Shown in pieces: positions 8,974 to 17,503 of a DNA stretch of 64,000 nt; the stretch's first letter is position 1, and each line of letters begins with the position of its first letter. Position numbers and translations under genes: made by a program. The notes under the pieces are model-generated. The model was not told the origin of the DNA. It was given only the letters and a program-made list of their open reading frames with translations, and did not search any database. The stretch lies in contig CALNYZ010000044.1 of assembly GCA_942490945.1 (NCBI GenBank), forward strand, positions 806,001-870,000, given 5' to 3'. Source of the stretch: CALNYZ01 sp942490945. GTDB taxonomy: Bacteria > Pseudomonadota > Gammaproteobacteria > UBA6429 > Thiohalophilaceae.

Positions 8974-10033
8974 AGTTTGCTTTTAATGCCTGTAGTTTGG
9001 CGTGACGTTGCTCGCGCTTCAGCTCACCGAGCTGCGCCACATTTTCATAAAATTTACCGAACGAACCTGCACGTTTTAATAATGCACGAAACGCTGGTAC
9101 CCATTCGGAATATGTATTGGATAAGGCCAGATGCGCATTGTTTAGTGGTTGTTGCATCCAGTTATCATAACCGGCGTAACCTTGCCATTGTTGTTTTAGC
9201 CGGGCATAGTCCTGTCGTAAATCAGTAAATATTCTTTCCTTGCCCGTCTGCTTGTCTTGTTCGCTAATATCACTTTGGTACATCGCAGCGAGCTTGTCAC
9301 GTGTATTTTTCAACATAAGCTTGAATGCCTCACTGCGCTGGCGATCAAGATAAAACTGTTTCGTTGCCGCAGGCTGATTTTTTTGCGCATACCAGCGTTC
9401 CACGCCTTCAATTTCGACGGCGGTGGCGAAGCCTTCATTAAACGCAGTATCGTCGTCAACATAATTCTGTTGATGTGCGAGTTCGTGAAATATTAATCCC
9501 ACTCTATATGCTTCGTTCTTGTATAACATGGTGTTTAACACCGGATCACTAAACCAGCCTAATGTCGAATAGGCTCGAGTACCGGCAACGTAGACGTCCA
9601 GACCCTGTTGTTGCAATTCGGCAGCAAATTCATCTGCCTTGTCTTTTGAAAAGTATCCACGATAACTTAAACAACCCACGATTAAAAAACACCACTCTTT
9701 GGCTTTAACCGAAAACCTGGGTGTCGCTACGACAGTGTAGACAACATAGGGTCGACCCACGTCGGCGTATTCCTTATAACTGTTATTGTCCGACAGATTT
9801 AATTCCTCGCTGGCAAATTTACGCGCCGCATTAATATTACGCAGTGCGGCTTTGGTTTCTTCACTGACAGTGTCATCGGCCAGTACCTCGGCAATCGGAC
9901 GCTGGCTGTTCATGATCTCGACTTGTCCGGTGACTTTTTCCCAGTAGTAGCCCATAGTGGAACATGCACTGATAAACGGCAACAAGGTGAGAATGCACAG
10001 TATTTTTACCGGGATAATTTGTGTGCGCGTCAT
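8951..10033 (-). CDS. predicted zinc aminopeptidase, lipoprotein (PF10023/COG4324-like)
   Basis: The protein is about 359 residues from the ATG at 10033, chosen because it begins one base after the mnmE stop; the frame is open further upstream. The N-terminus is a lipoprotein signal (LTLLPFISAC). The zinc-peptidase motif HELAHQ occurs at about residue 183, with a downstream NEGFATAVE that can supply the third ligand. The opening QVEIMNSQRPIAEVL is typical of the predicted aminopeptidase family COG4324. It is probably anchored in the envelope. It is translationally coupled to mnmE upstream and overlaps the hydrolase-TlpA gene downstream. Confidence 0.8.
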   Translation of the reverse strand: MTRTQIIPVKILCILTLLPFISACSTMGYYWEKVTGQVEIMNSQRPIAEVLADDTVSEETKAALRNINAARKFASEELNLSDNNSYKEYADVGRPYVVYTVVATPRFSVKAKEWCFLIVGCLSYRGYFSKDKADEFAAELQQQGLDVYVAGTRAYSTLGWFSDPVLNTMLYKNEAYRVGLIFHELAHQQNYVDDDTAFNEGFATAVEIEGVERWYAQKNQPAATKQFYLDRQRSEAFKLMLKNTRDKLAAMYQSDISEQDKQTGKERIFTDLRQDYARLKQQWQGYAGYDNWMQQPLNNAHLALSNTYSEWVPAFRALLKRAGSFGKFYENVAQLGELKREQRHAKLQALKANYVVESRY

Positions 10034-10034
10034 G

Positions 10035-11435
10035 TTATTTACCAATACAAAAACTGGAAAAGATGCGACCGAGTAATTCATCACTGCTCACCGCACCGGT
10101 AATTTCACCCAGCACTTGCTGGGCCTGACGCAAGTCTTCCGCCATCAGTTCACCAGCATGATGTTCGATAAGCTGGCGTTTGGCGGTCTGTACAAATTCC
10201 TCTGCACGCTCAAGGGCATCAAGATGCCGTCGTCGCGCGCTAAACAAACCCTCGCCAGTCTGGGTATAGCCCATGCTTTGTTTCAGGTGCAATGTCAGTA
10301 ACTCGATACCGTCGCCATGTTTGGCTGATAAATATATGTGTGTGTTATCGCCTTGTTTAGTTTTGCGTGGCTCAAGTTGCTTGTTATTTTTGTCGGCGAG
10401 GTCAATCTTGTTATGGATAAAGGTCAGCGGCAGTTTGTCCGGCATATCGGCAAGAATGGTCAAATCGGTTTTGGTCAGGCCAACCTGATTGTCCACCAGC
10501 ATCAGCACGTGATCGGCATTGGCGACCTCGGCCCAGGCGCGGCGTATGCCTTCCTTTTCCACCGCATCCGCACTTTCGCGCAGCCCGGCAGTATCCACCA
10601 GGTGCAGTGGCATGCCGTCGAGGTGGATTTGCTCACGCAGTACGTCGCGGGTCGTGCCGGCAATATCGGTCACAATGGCTGAATCTCGCCCCGATAAGGT
10701 ATTGAGCAGGCTGGATTTTCCGGTATTGGGCTGTCCTAGCAGCACTACTTTCATGCCTTCTTTCATGACGATGCCCTGGCGTGTTAGCTGCATGATGTCG
10801 GCAAATTCATGCTCAATCCCCTCCAGATCGCCGAGGATTTTGCCGTCTGACAAAAAGTCGATTTCTTCCTCTGGAAAATCAATGGCCGCTTCAACATACA
10901 TACGTAGTTGGGTCAGCGCATCCACCAATAGTTCCACTCGCTGCGAAAACACCCCCTGCAGGGAGTGCAAGGCCGAACGGGCAGCCTGCTCGGTGCCGGC
11001 CTCAATCAGGTCGGCAATCGCCTCGGCCTGGGCCAGGTCGAGTTTGTCATTTAAATAGGCTCGTTCGGCAAATTCGCCGGGGCGTGCCATGCGCGCGCCC
11101 AGTTTTAATGCCGAGTTGAGCAACTGGTCGAGGATCACCGGGCCACCATGTACCTGTAACTCCAGCACATCTTCGCCGGTAAAGGAATGCGGCGCGATGA
11201 AGTACAGGCAAATCCCATAGTCCAGTACCTCACCGCGGTGATCAAAGACCACGCCATAGCGTGCCTCGCGCACTGGCGGCAGCGTTTTCACCAGCCTGGC
11301 GGCAATCGATTGCACACCTTTGCCGGAAAGGCGCACAATACCGACTCCGCCCCGACCCGGCGCCGTGGCGATTGCAGCGATGGTATCGGATGGAATATTA
11401 TTCGTGTGATGTGCAGGATCTTTGATAGCGGTCAC
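10035..11435 (-). CDS. mnmE: tRNA uridine-5-carboxymethylaminomethyl(34) synthesis GTPase MnmE
   Basis: With MnmG, MnmE installs the cmnm5 modification on wobble U34 of certain tRNAs. The 466-residue protein is full length. It has an N-terminal tetrahydrofolate-binding domain (TIAAIATAPGRGGVGIVRLSG; EVLELQVHGG in the form FTGEDVLELQVHGGPV). It then has a helical domain with an embedded G domain: G1 GQPNTGKSS, the DIAGTTRD switch, G3 DTAGL and G4 NKID. The invariant C-terminal tetrapeptide CIGK is present. The usual yidC/rnpA/rpmH neighbours are absent; instead it heads an operon with a peptidase and the hydrolase-TlpA fusion. Confidence 0.98.
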   Translation of the reverse strand: MTAIKDPAHHTNNIPSDTIAAIATAPGRGGVGIVRLSGKGVQSIAARLVKTLPPVREARYGVVFDHRGEVLDYGICLYFIAPHSFTGEDVLELQVHGGPVILDQLLNSALKLGARMARPGEFAERAYLNDKLDLAQAEAIADLIEAGTEQAARSALHSLQGVFSQRVELLVDALTQLRMYVEAAIDFPEEEIDFLSDGKILGDLEGIEHEFADIMQLTRQGIVMKEGMKVVLLGQPNTGKSSLLNTLSGRDSAIVTDIAGTTRDVLREQIHLDGMPLHLVDTAGLRESADAVEKEGIRRAWAEVANADHVLMLVDNQVGLTKTDLTILADMPDKLPLTFIHNKIDLADKNNKQLEPRKTKQGDNTHIYLSAKHGDGIELLTLHLKQSMGYTQTGEGLFSARRRHLDALERAEEFVQTAKRQLIEHHAGELMAEDLRQAQQVLGEITGAVSSDELLGRIFSSFCIGK

Positions 11436-11633
11436 AGAAGTTTTTTCAATTTAATCAATAATTAACTCTAGCGTAAATATTGTTCAAAAAGCAATTAAAC
11501 CCGTTCTAAAGCTTGTACGTATTAACAAGTAAGGCGCAATAAATCGACCACCGGCATGGAAGCTGAAAGTATATAAATACATGGCGAACAAATTGCATTG
11601 GTGTGTTGTAAGGTTGTAATAGGGTATCGTTGT

Positions 11634-11852
11634 ATGAATGTCTTAACCAGTATTATCGGCAGTTTGCTTATCGCGTTGGGTCTGGATGGTTATTTTAATA
11701 ACGGCCGGCTGACACATTATCTCATCACACCCAATTACGATATTGCCATCAGTATGATGATTATTGGCGCGCTGGTATTATTGTCCGGTATTTGCCTGTG
11801 TGAGTTTCGCCATAAAACACATAGCCAGCCACATAAAGAAGCTCACCTGTAG
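11634..11852 (+). CDS. small two-helix membrane protein, hypothetical
   Basis: This 72-residue ORF begins at the ATG at 11634; an in-frame upstream codon at 11598 would add 12 residues. It has two hydrophobic segments, VLTSIIGSLLIALGLDGYF and ISMMIIGALVLLSGICLC, and a charged, His-rich tail (KTHSQPHKEAHL). No family is recognised. The gap from mnmE (11436-11633) shows no other gene. The start lacks a strong ribosome binding site, so confidence is moderate. Confidence 0.5.
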   Translation: MNVLTSIIGSLLIALGLDGYFNNGRLTHYLITPNYDIAISMMIIGALVLLSGICLCEFRHKTHSQPHKEAHL

Positions 11853-11870
11853 ACAACTAGTTGTATAACG

Positions 11871-12587
11871 CTACTTGAGTCGTTGGCAGTAGTGACAACA
11901 GCGCCACACCAACCACCAGTGAAAACTGATCCCCAGTAATACAAAAATATGAAAGATTTCATGCGGGCCGATCACACCCTCAATTAAAATCGGCTGACGC
12001 GTAAATTCCATACTCGCACCAATCGTATAAGCGACTGCACCGAGCGCCAATAGTCGATTCAAACCGCGATAGTGTAACTGATGGATCAGGTAAGCCGACA
12101 ACAACCCGACCCACCCCAATCCCAGATACAAAATCAGACTGAACCACTCCGGTACCTCGTGAAAGAAAATGGTTTTGAGTGTGATACTTGTGATCGCTGC
12201 TGTCCACACAAACAGCAACACCAACCAGCGCCGCCAGCCGTGAAATAACAAGGTATGCATCGGCGTGAAAGAACCGGCGATAAGGATAAATATCGCTGCA
12301 TGATCCAACCGTTGTAATACCGCACGGCCACTCGTACCCGGCGACAACAAATGAAATACCCCGCTCATGGACAACAGGAATACAACAGAAAAAATAAATA
12401 CATAGAGCGAGATCACGCGTTTACCGCGCAGCGGGCATGTCGCCAACATGTATATGCCCAGCAGTAAAAATATGCCGGCACTGAACAAATGCGTCATGCT
12501 GCTGAACGGGTCACTGAAACCGGGGATGGGAATAACTTCCTGCATATAAATAAAATTATCAGGTTCATGCGTGAACATTGCAAGCAT
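11871..12587 (-). CDS. hemolysin III / YqfA-like (PAQR-type) membrane protein
   Basis: The 238-residue protein has seven predicted membrane helices and the conserved residues of the HlyIII/PAQR superfamily. These are SMSGVFHLLSP (with the E/S...H of helix 2-3), RLDHAAIFILIAGSFTP, and near the C-terminus GPHEIFHIFVLLGISFHW. The His residues form the presumed metal site of this alkaline-ceramidase-like fold. Bacterial members are linked to membrane homeostasis rather than true hemolysis. The ATG at 12587 gives a polar N-tail; Met15 is an alternative start. It converges with the small membrane gene to its left. Confidence 0.82.
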   Translation of the reverse strand: MLAMFTHEPDNFIYMQEVIPIPGFSDPFSSMTHLFSAGIFLLLGIYMLATCPLRGKRVISLYVFIFSVVFLLSMSGVFHLLSPGTSGRAVLQRLDHAAIFILIAGSFTPMHTLLFHGWRRWLVLLFVWTAAITSITLKTIFFHEVPEWFSLILYLGLGWVGLLSAYLIHQLHYRGLNRLLALGAVAYTIGASMEFTRQPILIEGVIGPHEIFHIFVLLGISFHWWLVWRCCHYCQRLK

Positions 12588-12741
12588 TCAATTTAAGGTG
12601 AGTGAATTAAGACTTGTGTTAATAATGCATCACAAGTCACACACTTGCGCGGTGTCCTACCCCTTTGCACGACCAAAGAAAGTCACTCGCGCCAGATGGT
12701 GCGAAAAATTCTTCACAAGAATAAAATTATATATATGACCC

Positions 12742-14667
12742 TTACACCATCACTGGTGGCATCGGGCAGTTCCATGTTGATGCCAGGGCACGCAGTGTTT
12801 CAACTTCATTGATTTTTATTTTGTTATCAAAACTGATGACAAAAGCACAGGCTTTTATCACGGTGGGCTTTTGCAGTGGTTTGAGTTTGCTGATGCGATC
12901 AACCGCCTTGTCAAACATATCAGCCTTGAGTAAATCAGGCGGGATATATGCCAGGCCTGTCAGGTTAAATTGACTGCGTGTCTGCGCAATAATATTTTCT
13001 GCGTCATTAGAACTGTCCATTTGCACCAGCAGCGACAACACCACGCTAACATCTTCCATGACACTCGCGATTGATTTGTGATTTAACACGGTTGGTGGGC
13101 CAGTAAAAAAACTCGCCAGTTGATTTTGTACCATGCGCCGCAAGCACCATTCGAACAGGTTAATCTTGCCGTCCATGTTGACGTACAATTCAAGTAACGG
13201 CATAAATGCCAGATAGTCTTCTTTTGTACCGTGTTTCATGCTGGCAATACTGATATCCACAATCGGCAAACGCAGTTCATCCGGGCAGTCCTTGAGAGAT
13301 TGAATAAGAGTGGAATATTTCTTTTGCAACTGTTGTATCTGGTCTCTTGTCGCTGCATCGACATTTTTAGCATCCGATTGCGCCAGTACCATTGCCAGTA
13401 ATACTTGTTGTGCGCCATTTGTTGTCGCCATTTCGGACACAATCGTATCGGGAATATTTGCAATAATATCCTGCGCATAACCAACGTGTTCGCTGTCTAC
13501 CAGACCAATTGTTTCGACTGCACCCAATACTGCCGCGCTGGTAAGTATCGCCTGCACCTGTTCCTGTCGATGTGCCTGCCTGGATTGCTGTTGTGCCGAC
13601 GCGTCGTTTTTCAGATCCTCTGCAGAAGTCGCCTGGTTCTGATTGCGCGGTGCAAGATATTTACCATCCCAGTTCGGTTCAACGGCACGAATGCGTTTTT
13701 CCAACGGTGGATGGGTAGCCCACATGTGCATAAAAAAGTGTCGACCTTCGGCAAACAACATGTGTGTCACTTCATCAACGTGCGCATTTTCCATGATACC
13801 TGCACCAAATGATGAATGACCGATGACCTTCAGTGCACCGGCTATACCTTGCGGGTTGCGCGTATATTGCACGGCCGATGCATCTGCCAGGTATTCCCGT
13901 TGTCGCGATACCGAAGCCTTTATGATGTTACCGAAAAACACCCCACCATAACCCAGTACCACCAGTCCAAAACCAATAGCTAACAGCGCGCCGGCATTTT
14001 TACTACGCGAATAACCCGCACTACGTAATATGAAATAACCAATCAATCCCAGCAACAGAATGCCATGCAAGATCGCAATGATGTTGAGATTAATTTTTGA
14101 ATCACCATGAAAAATATGACTGAACTCGTGCGCGATCACGCCCTGCAATTGTTCACGATTTAATTGTTCGAGTGTGCCCCGCGTAATACCAATTACCGCA
14201 TCGGCCGGGGTATGCCCGGCAGCAAAGGCATTAATTGCCTGATCTTCGAGAATATAAACCGGCGGCACCGGCGAACCCGATGCAATTGCCATCTCCTGTA
14301 CGACGTTGAGTAATCTTTTTTCCAGAAAATCATTCGTGTTGACGGATATCGGTGTACCACCCAGATGTTCGGCAATAGCACTACCACCCATGCGCATCTC
14401 AAACCATTTATACAAACTGCCGAGTAACACTACGCCCAGTATGCCAAGCGTTACCAGCATAAAAATACTGGAATGCAAATAGCTATCAAACGTGTAGGGA
14501 GGTATTGCGTAGTTGTTGACCTGGGTTTGCGAGTTGTCGTAATACTTGAGGCCGAAGAAAAAAATGACATGTGTAATCGCCAGCAGCGAAGTGACGGCCA
14601 ATAGTAAAAACACCACCAGCTTGCGTGTGTTAAGTTGGGCTTTACGTTGGCTTTCGAAGAAATTCAT
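12742..14667 (-). CDS. M48-family (HtpX-like) membrane metallopeptidase with C-terminal extension
   Basis: The 641-residue protein has two N-terminal membrane helices and the catalytic motif HEFSH at about residue 180. Two more helices follow and then a downstream REYLADASAVQ, whose Glu completes the zinc site. This is the order seen in HtpX and other M48B peptidases, which degrade misfolded membrane proteins. The family is usually about 290 residues; here about 300 extra cytosolic residues follow, mostly helical, with two TerB-like DGKI...E segments (NMDGKINLFEWCL, FDNKIKINEVETLRAL). It is the partner of the lemA gene just upstream, a common pairing. Confidence 0.87.
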   Translation of the reverse strand: MNFFESQRKAQLNTRKLVVFLLLAVTSLLAITHVIFFFGLKYYDNSQTQVNNYAIPPYTFDSYLHSSIFMLVTLGILGVVLLGSLYKWFEMRMGGSAIAEHLGGTPISVNTNDFLEKRLLNVVQEMAIASGSPVPPVYILEDQAINAFAAGHTPADAVIGITRGTLEQLNREQLQGVIAHEFSHIFHGDSKINLNIIAILHGILLLGLIGYFILRSAGYSRSKNAGALLAIGFGLVVLGYGGVFFGNIIKASVSRQREYLADASAVQYTRNPQGIAGALKVIGHSSFGAGIMENAHVDEVTHMLFAEGRHFFMHMWATHPPLEKRIRAVEPNWDGKYLAPRNQNQATSAEDLKNDASAQQQSRQAHRQEQVQAILTSAAVLGAVETIGLVDSEHVGYAQDIIANIPDTIVSEMATTNGAQQVLLAMVLAQSDAKNVDAATRDQIQQLQKKYSTLIQSLKDCPDELRLPIVDISIASMKHGTKEDYLAFMPLLELYVNMDGKINLFEWCLRRMVQNQLASFFTGPPTVLNHKSIASVMEDVSVVLSLLVQMDSSNDAENIIAQTRSQFNLTGLAYIPPDLLKADMFDKAVDRISKLKPLQKPTVIKACAFVISFDNKIKINEVETLRALASTWNCPMPPVMV

Positions 14668-14679
14668 ATTATTACCATA

Positions 14680-14745
14680 CCGTCATACCGCTCAACCACA
14701 GCAGTCATTCCGTTCAACCCAGCCGTCATTCCGCACTTGATGCGG
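14680..14745. repeat. three imperfect ~22-bp direct repeats ending in a palindrome
   Basis: Units starting at 14680, 14702 and 14724 share CGTCATWCCG-like cores (CCGTCATACCGCTCAACCA, CAGTCATTCCGTTCAACCC, CGTCATTCCGCACTTGATG). The last forms the stem ATTCCGCA-cttga-TGCGGAAT. On the minus strand this reads as the GGAATGACG type of dispersed repeat seen in many proteobacterial genomes. It lies between lemA and the M48 gene. Confidence 0.6.
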
Positions 14746-14863
14746 AATCTTAGGCTACAACAATATAGTTGCAGGTTGAGGTGAGGTATAAGTCGCAAGG
14801 CGCGATCCTGTATTTAAATTTACCCACTTCCCGAATTTGTGAGAATCGAAGTATAAACAAACC

Positions 14864-15463
14864 TTAAAAAGAAACCTTCGGCGCAGCCTGCATGGCAGCA
14901 CTGTCTTCAAATTCCAGCAGTGTTGCATCGGCACCATGACCAAAAGCACCCGCAAATATAATTTGCGGAAACGATTGCTTATAGGTGTTATATGCCATCA
15001 CGGCATCGTTGAACGCCTGACGGGCAAAGGAAATTTTATTTTCTGTGGTGGTAAGTTCCTCGGTCAGTTGCATCATGTTGCTGCTGGCTTTTAAATCCGG
15101 ATACGCTTCCATCACCACATTCAATCTGCCCATTGCCTGGCCGAGTGCGTTTTCGGCATTGGCAAACACGCCTGCTGCGGCGGCATTACCGGGATCTTTC
15201 GCCAACGCTTCCAGACCTTTAGCGGCGCTGTTACGCGCGGCGATGACTGCTTCGAGAGTTTCCCGTTCGTGCTTGAGATAGCCCTTGGCGGTTTCCACCA
15301 AATTGGGAATCAGGTCATAGCGTCGTTTGAGCTGTACCTCGATTTGGGCAAAGGCATTCTTGAACTGATTCTTGTACTGCACCAGCGTATTGAAAATGCT
15401 GATAATATAAAACACGAGTAAAACGATAATACCGATAAAAATATACAGCCCGATGTTTTCCAT
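14864..15463 (-). CDS. lemA: LemA family protein
   Basis: The 199-residue protein starts at the ATG at 15463, after a GAGGAG ribosome binding site; the open frame extends 12 codons further. It has one N-terminal membrane helix (IGLYIFIGIIVLLVFYIISIF). A long helical domain follows with the LemA hallmarks QYKNQFKNAFAQIEVQLKRR, YDLIPNLVETAKGYLKHE and a C-terminal FNDAVMAYNTYKQSFPQ. LemA proteins are inner-membrane proteins of uncertain function often encoded with M48 peptidases, as here with the gene at 12742-14667. Confidence 0.93.
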   Translation of the reverse strand: MENIGLYIFIGIIVLLVFYIISIFNTLVQYKNQFKNAFAQIEVQLKRRYDLIPNLVETAKGYLKHERETLEAVIAARNSAAKGLEALAKDPGNAAAAGVFANAENALGQAMGRLNVVMEAYPDLKASSNMMQLTEELTTTENKISFARQAFNDAVMAYNTYKQSFPQIIFAGAFGHGADATLLEFEDSAAMQAAPKVSF

Positions 15464-15699
15464 GCCTTGCTCCTCTGCCTGTTTCCGTAGGGTAGTCAAC
15501 CTTATATATGGTAGCTAATTATAGCCACTTCAAGTGACATGTATGGTTAAACAGTCACCAAACTTGGTGTTAGTTAAATACTTGATATTCCAGAATTTGA
15601 TAGCACGCACATCATCTGGTGGGTACATCATGTTAACACTTATATATACTCTATATTCTGATGCGGGAAGCTATTACCAGATATCCATAATAGGGAACA

Positions 15700-16650
15700 G
15701 TGATTTTGAAAACCATCTCCAGAAGCGTAGGTAATCACGCCGCCAATCTTGAGGCCGATGTCTTCACGGTCCAGGCGTTGTTAAACAAATGTAAACACAG
15801 GCTATTACCGGTACAAACCCTCAAGGAAGACGGAATCTGTGGCCCGGTTACAGTCGGCGTCATTCTAGAATTTCAACGGCGGATTATGGAATTTAAAAAT
15901 CCGGACGGTCGCCTCGACCCCGCCGGAAAATCCCTGCTCAAACTAAATGAATTAACCATGGAACGCGGTCATGGCAGTGCGCTAAATCAGCATCTGGTTG
16001 AACCGTTGCTACTGCAGGTGCAGTCAATCAATCAACCCTTTTCAGAACTTTCTAAATTCCTGTTCATAAAGGAAAAGCCTGCTAAAAAACTCACAGAGCA
16101 GGGTTATCAAAAAGCAGCAACAATCCTGGGCGTCGATATTGCCACCATCAAGGCTGTCGCCTATGTTGAGAGTGACGGCGGCGGCTACCTTGATGACAAT
16201 CGACCTAAAATACTATTTGAAGGTCACTGGTTTTCAAAATTTACGCAGGGTAAATACGATAAAACGCATCCAACTATTTCATTTAAAAAATGGACCAAGA
16301 CACATTATGTTGGAGGCACAGGTGAATATAAACGCCTGCAAGTGGCTGAAGCTCTGGATAAGGAAGCGGCGTGGAAATCAACTTCATGGGGACGATTCCA
16401 GATCATGGGCTTCAACCACGACGCAGCAGGTTATGCATCGGTAACAAAATTTGTCGATGCCATGAAAGAATCCGAAGCAAACCAGTTACTGGCCTTCGTG
16501 AAATTTTTACAGTCGAAAAAAATTGATGGCTACCTGAAATCCGGAGACTGGACGAATTTTGCAAAAAACTATAATGGACCAAAATATGCGGAAAACAAAT
16601 ATGACATTCGACTCAAACAAGCTTACAAAGCCTTTTCGGCAAGCAAATAA
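15700..16650 (+). CDS. N-acetylmuramidase (DUF3380-type) with N-terminal peptidoglycan-binding domain
   Basis: The 316-residue protein starts at GTG 15700 behind AGGGAA. Residues 1-90 form a PG_binding_1-like domain (DVFTVQALLNKC, EDGICGPVTVGVILEFQRR). Residues 135-312 match the N-acetylmuramidase fold, with the catalytic-Glu region AVAYVESDGGGYL, then PKILFEGHWFSKF and STSWGRFQIMGFNHDAAGY. It would cleave the MurNAc-GlcNAc bond of peptidoglycan. There is no signal peptide, so export would need holin, phage or secretion-system help. Such domain pairs occur in phage endolysins and type VI effectors, and neither kind of locus is visible here. It overlaps the next lipoprotein gene. Confidence 0.85.
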   Translation: MILKTISRSVGNHAANLEADVFTVQALLNKCKHRLLPVQTLKEDGICGPVTVGVILEFQRRIMEFKNPDGRLDPAGKSLLKLNELTMERGHGSALNQHLVEPLLLQVQSINQPFSELSKFLFIKEKPAKKLTEQGYQKAATILGVDIATIKAVAYVESDGGGYLDDNRPKILFEGHWFSKFTQGKYDKTHPTISFKKWTKTHYVGGTGEYKRLQVAEALDKEAAWKSTSWGRFQIMGFNHDAAGYASVTKFVDAMKESEANQLLAFVKFLQSKKIDGYLKSGDWTNFAKNYNGPKYAENKYDIRLKQAYKAFSASK

Positions 16651-17395
16651 TTTTTTTATTGCCGCTGTCCTGTTTCTTGGCCTGGGTGCGTGTGATAATA
16701 ATAGTTCGAAACTACCACCAAACGACACGGGTATTGATCGGACTGACAAGACAGAAATACCTGTTGTCAAAACTGCTGCAGCAGAAAGTGCTATATACAA
16801 GTATATTGATGTGAAAGAAAAAGTCGCCGCTGCTGCATCACCGCTCGGTTACTGGGATATAACATTACACTATCCGGAAGTAATCAATCTTTCTGATACA
16901 AATACACAGGCAGAAATTAACAGCCACATCAAGAGTCTGGTAAACAAATATAAATGTCCGACGACGGGTGAGCAAACATTTGCATCAGAAGTTACTCTGG
17001 CAAACAGACAACTGATAAGCTTTAAATATGATGCCATGTGGTTGTGTGATGCAATGCCACATCCTGATAGCACAACTGGCGCGACAACTATAGACCTTGC
17101 CAGTGGAAAACAAATTAACATTGCCGAACAAGCAATCGATGCAAGGGCATATGACAAGCTGCAAACTCGTATTATAAGTGAGATTAACAAACTGCTGACT
17201 GATAAAAAAGCTGCCGGTACAAGATGCCCCACACCGGATTCATATGCAAATTATTATCTGACTAACGAAAACATCGTATTTCGTGCGAGTTACACAGCAC
17301 ATAGTGACAGTGCTTGTGGGGTTGAAGCAAAACTTGATTATGCAACGTTACGGGGATTTATCAAACCACAGAGCAAACTGCTTGTGAAGTATTGA
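16601..17395 (+). CDS. lipoprotein with DUF4163/DUF3298 (RsiV-like) features
   Basis: The start is placed at ATG 16601, about 50 bases inside the muramidase gene; ATG 16574 and TTG 16559 are alternatives. A lipoprotein signal ends LGLGAC (Cys31). The mature protein of about 230 residues has YWDITLHYPEVINL, a central FKYDAMWLCDAMPH strand pair and TTIDLASGKQINIAEQA. It ends with YYLTNENIVFRASYTAH and KLDYATLRGFI. This order resembles the DUF4163-DUF3298 module of RsiV and PdaC-like proteins; in Bacillus the RsiV module binds lysozyme. Overlap with a muramidase gene makes a muramidase inhibitor or immunity role attractive, but that is inference. Confidence 0.6.
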   Translation: MTFDSNKLTKPFRQANNFFIAAVLFLGLGACDNNSSKLPPNDTGIDRTDKTEIPVVKTAAAESAIYKYIDVKEKVAAAASPLGYWDITLHYPEVINLSDTNTQAEINSHIKSLVNKYKCPTTGEQTFASEVTLANRQLISFKYDAMWLCDAMPHPDSTTGATTIDLASGKQINIAEQAIDARAYDKLQTRIISEINKLLTDKKAAGTRCPTPDSYANYYLTNENIVFRASYTAHSDSACGVEAKLDYATLRGFIKPQSKLLVKY

Positions 17396-17503
17396 CTTCC
17401 AATGTTGTTTCTTGATACTGACATTACATCACCTACCAGCTGATTTCAAATTGGATATATAAGCTAAGATTGATCAAGCGAAATAAAATTAGACTGTAAC
17501 TGG

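Noticed and set aside
14680..14745. Miniature CRISPR array
   Set aside because: The units are contiguous and imperfect, with no spacers and no cas genes.
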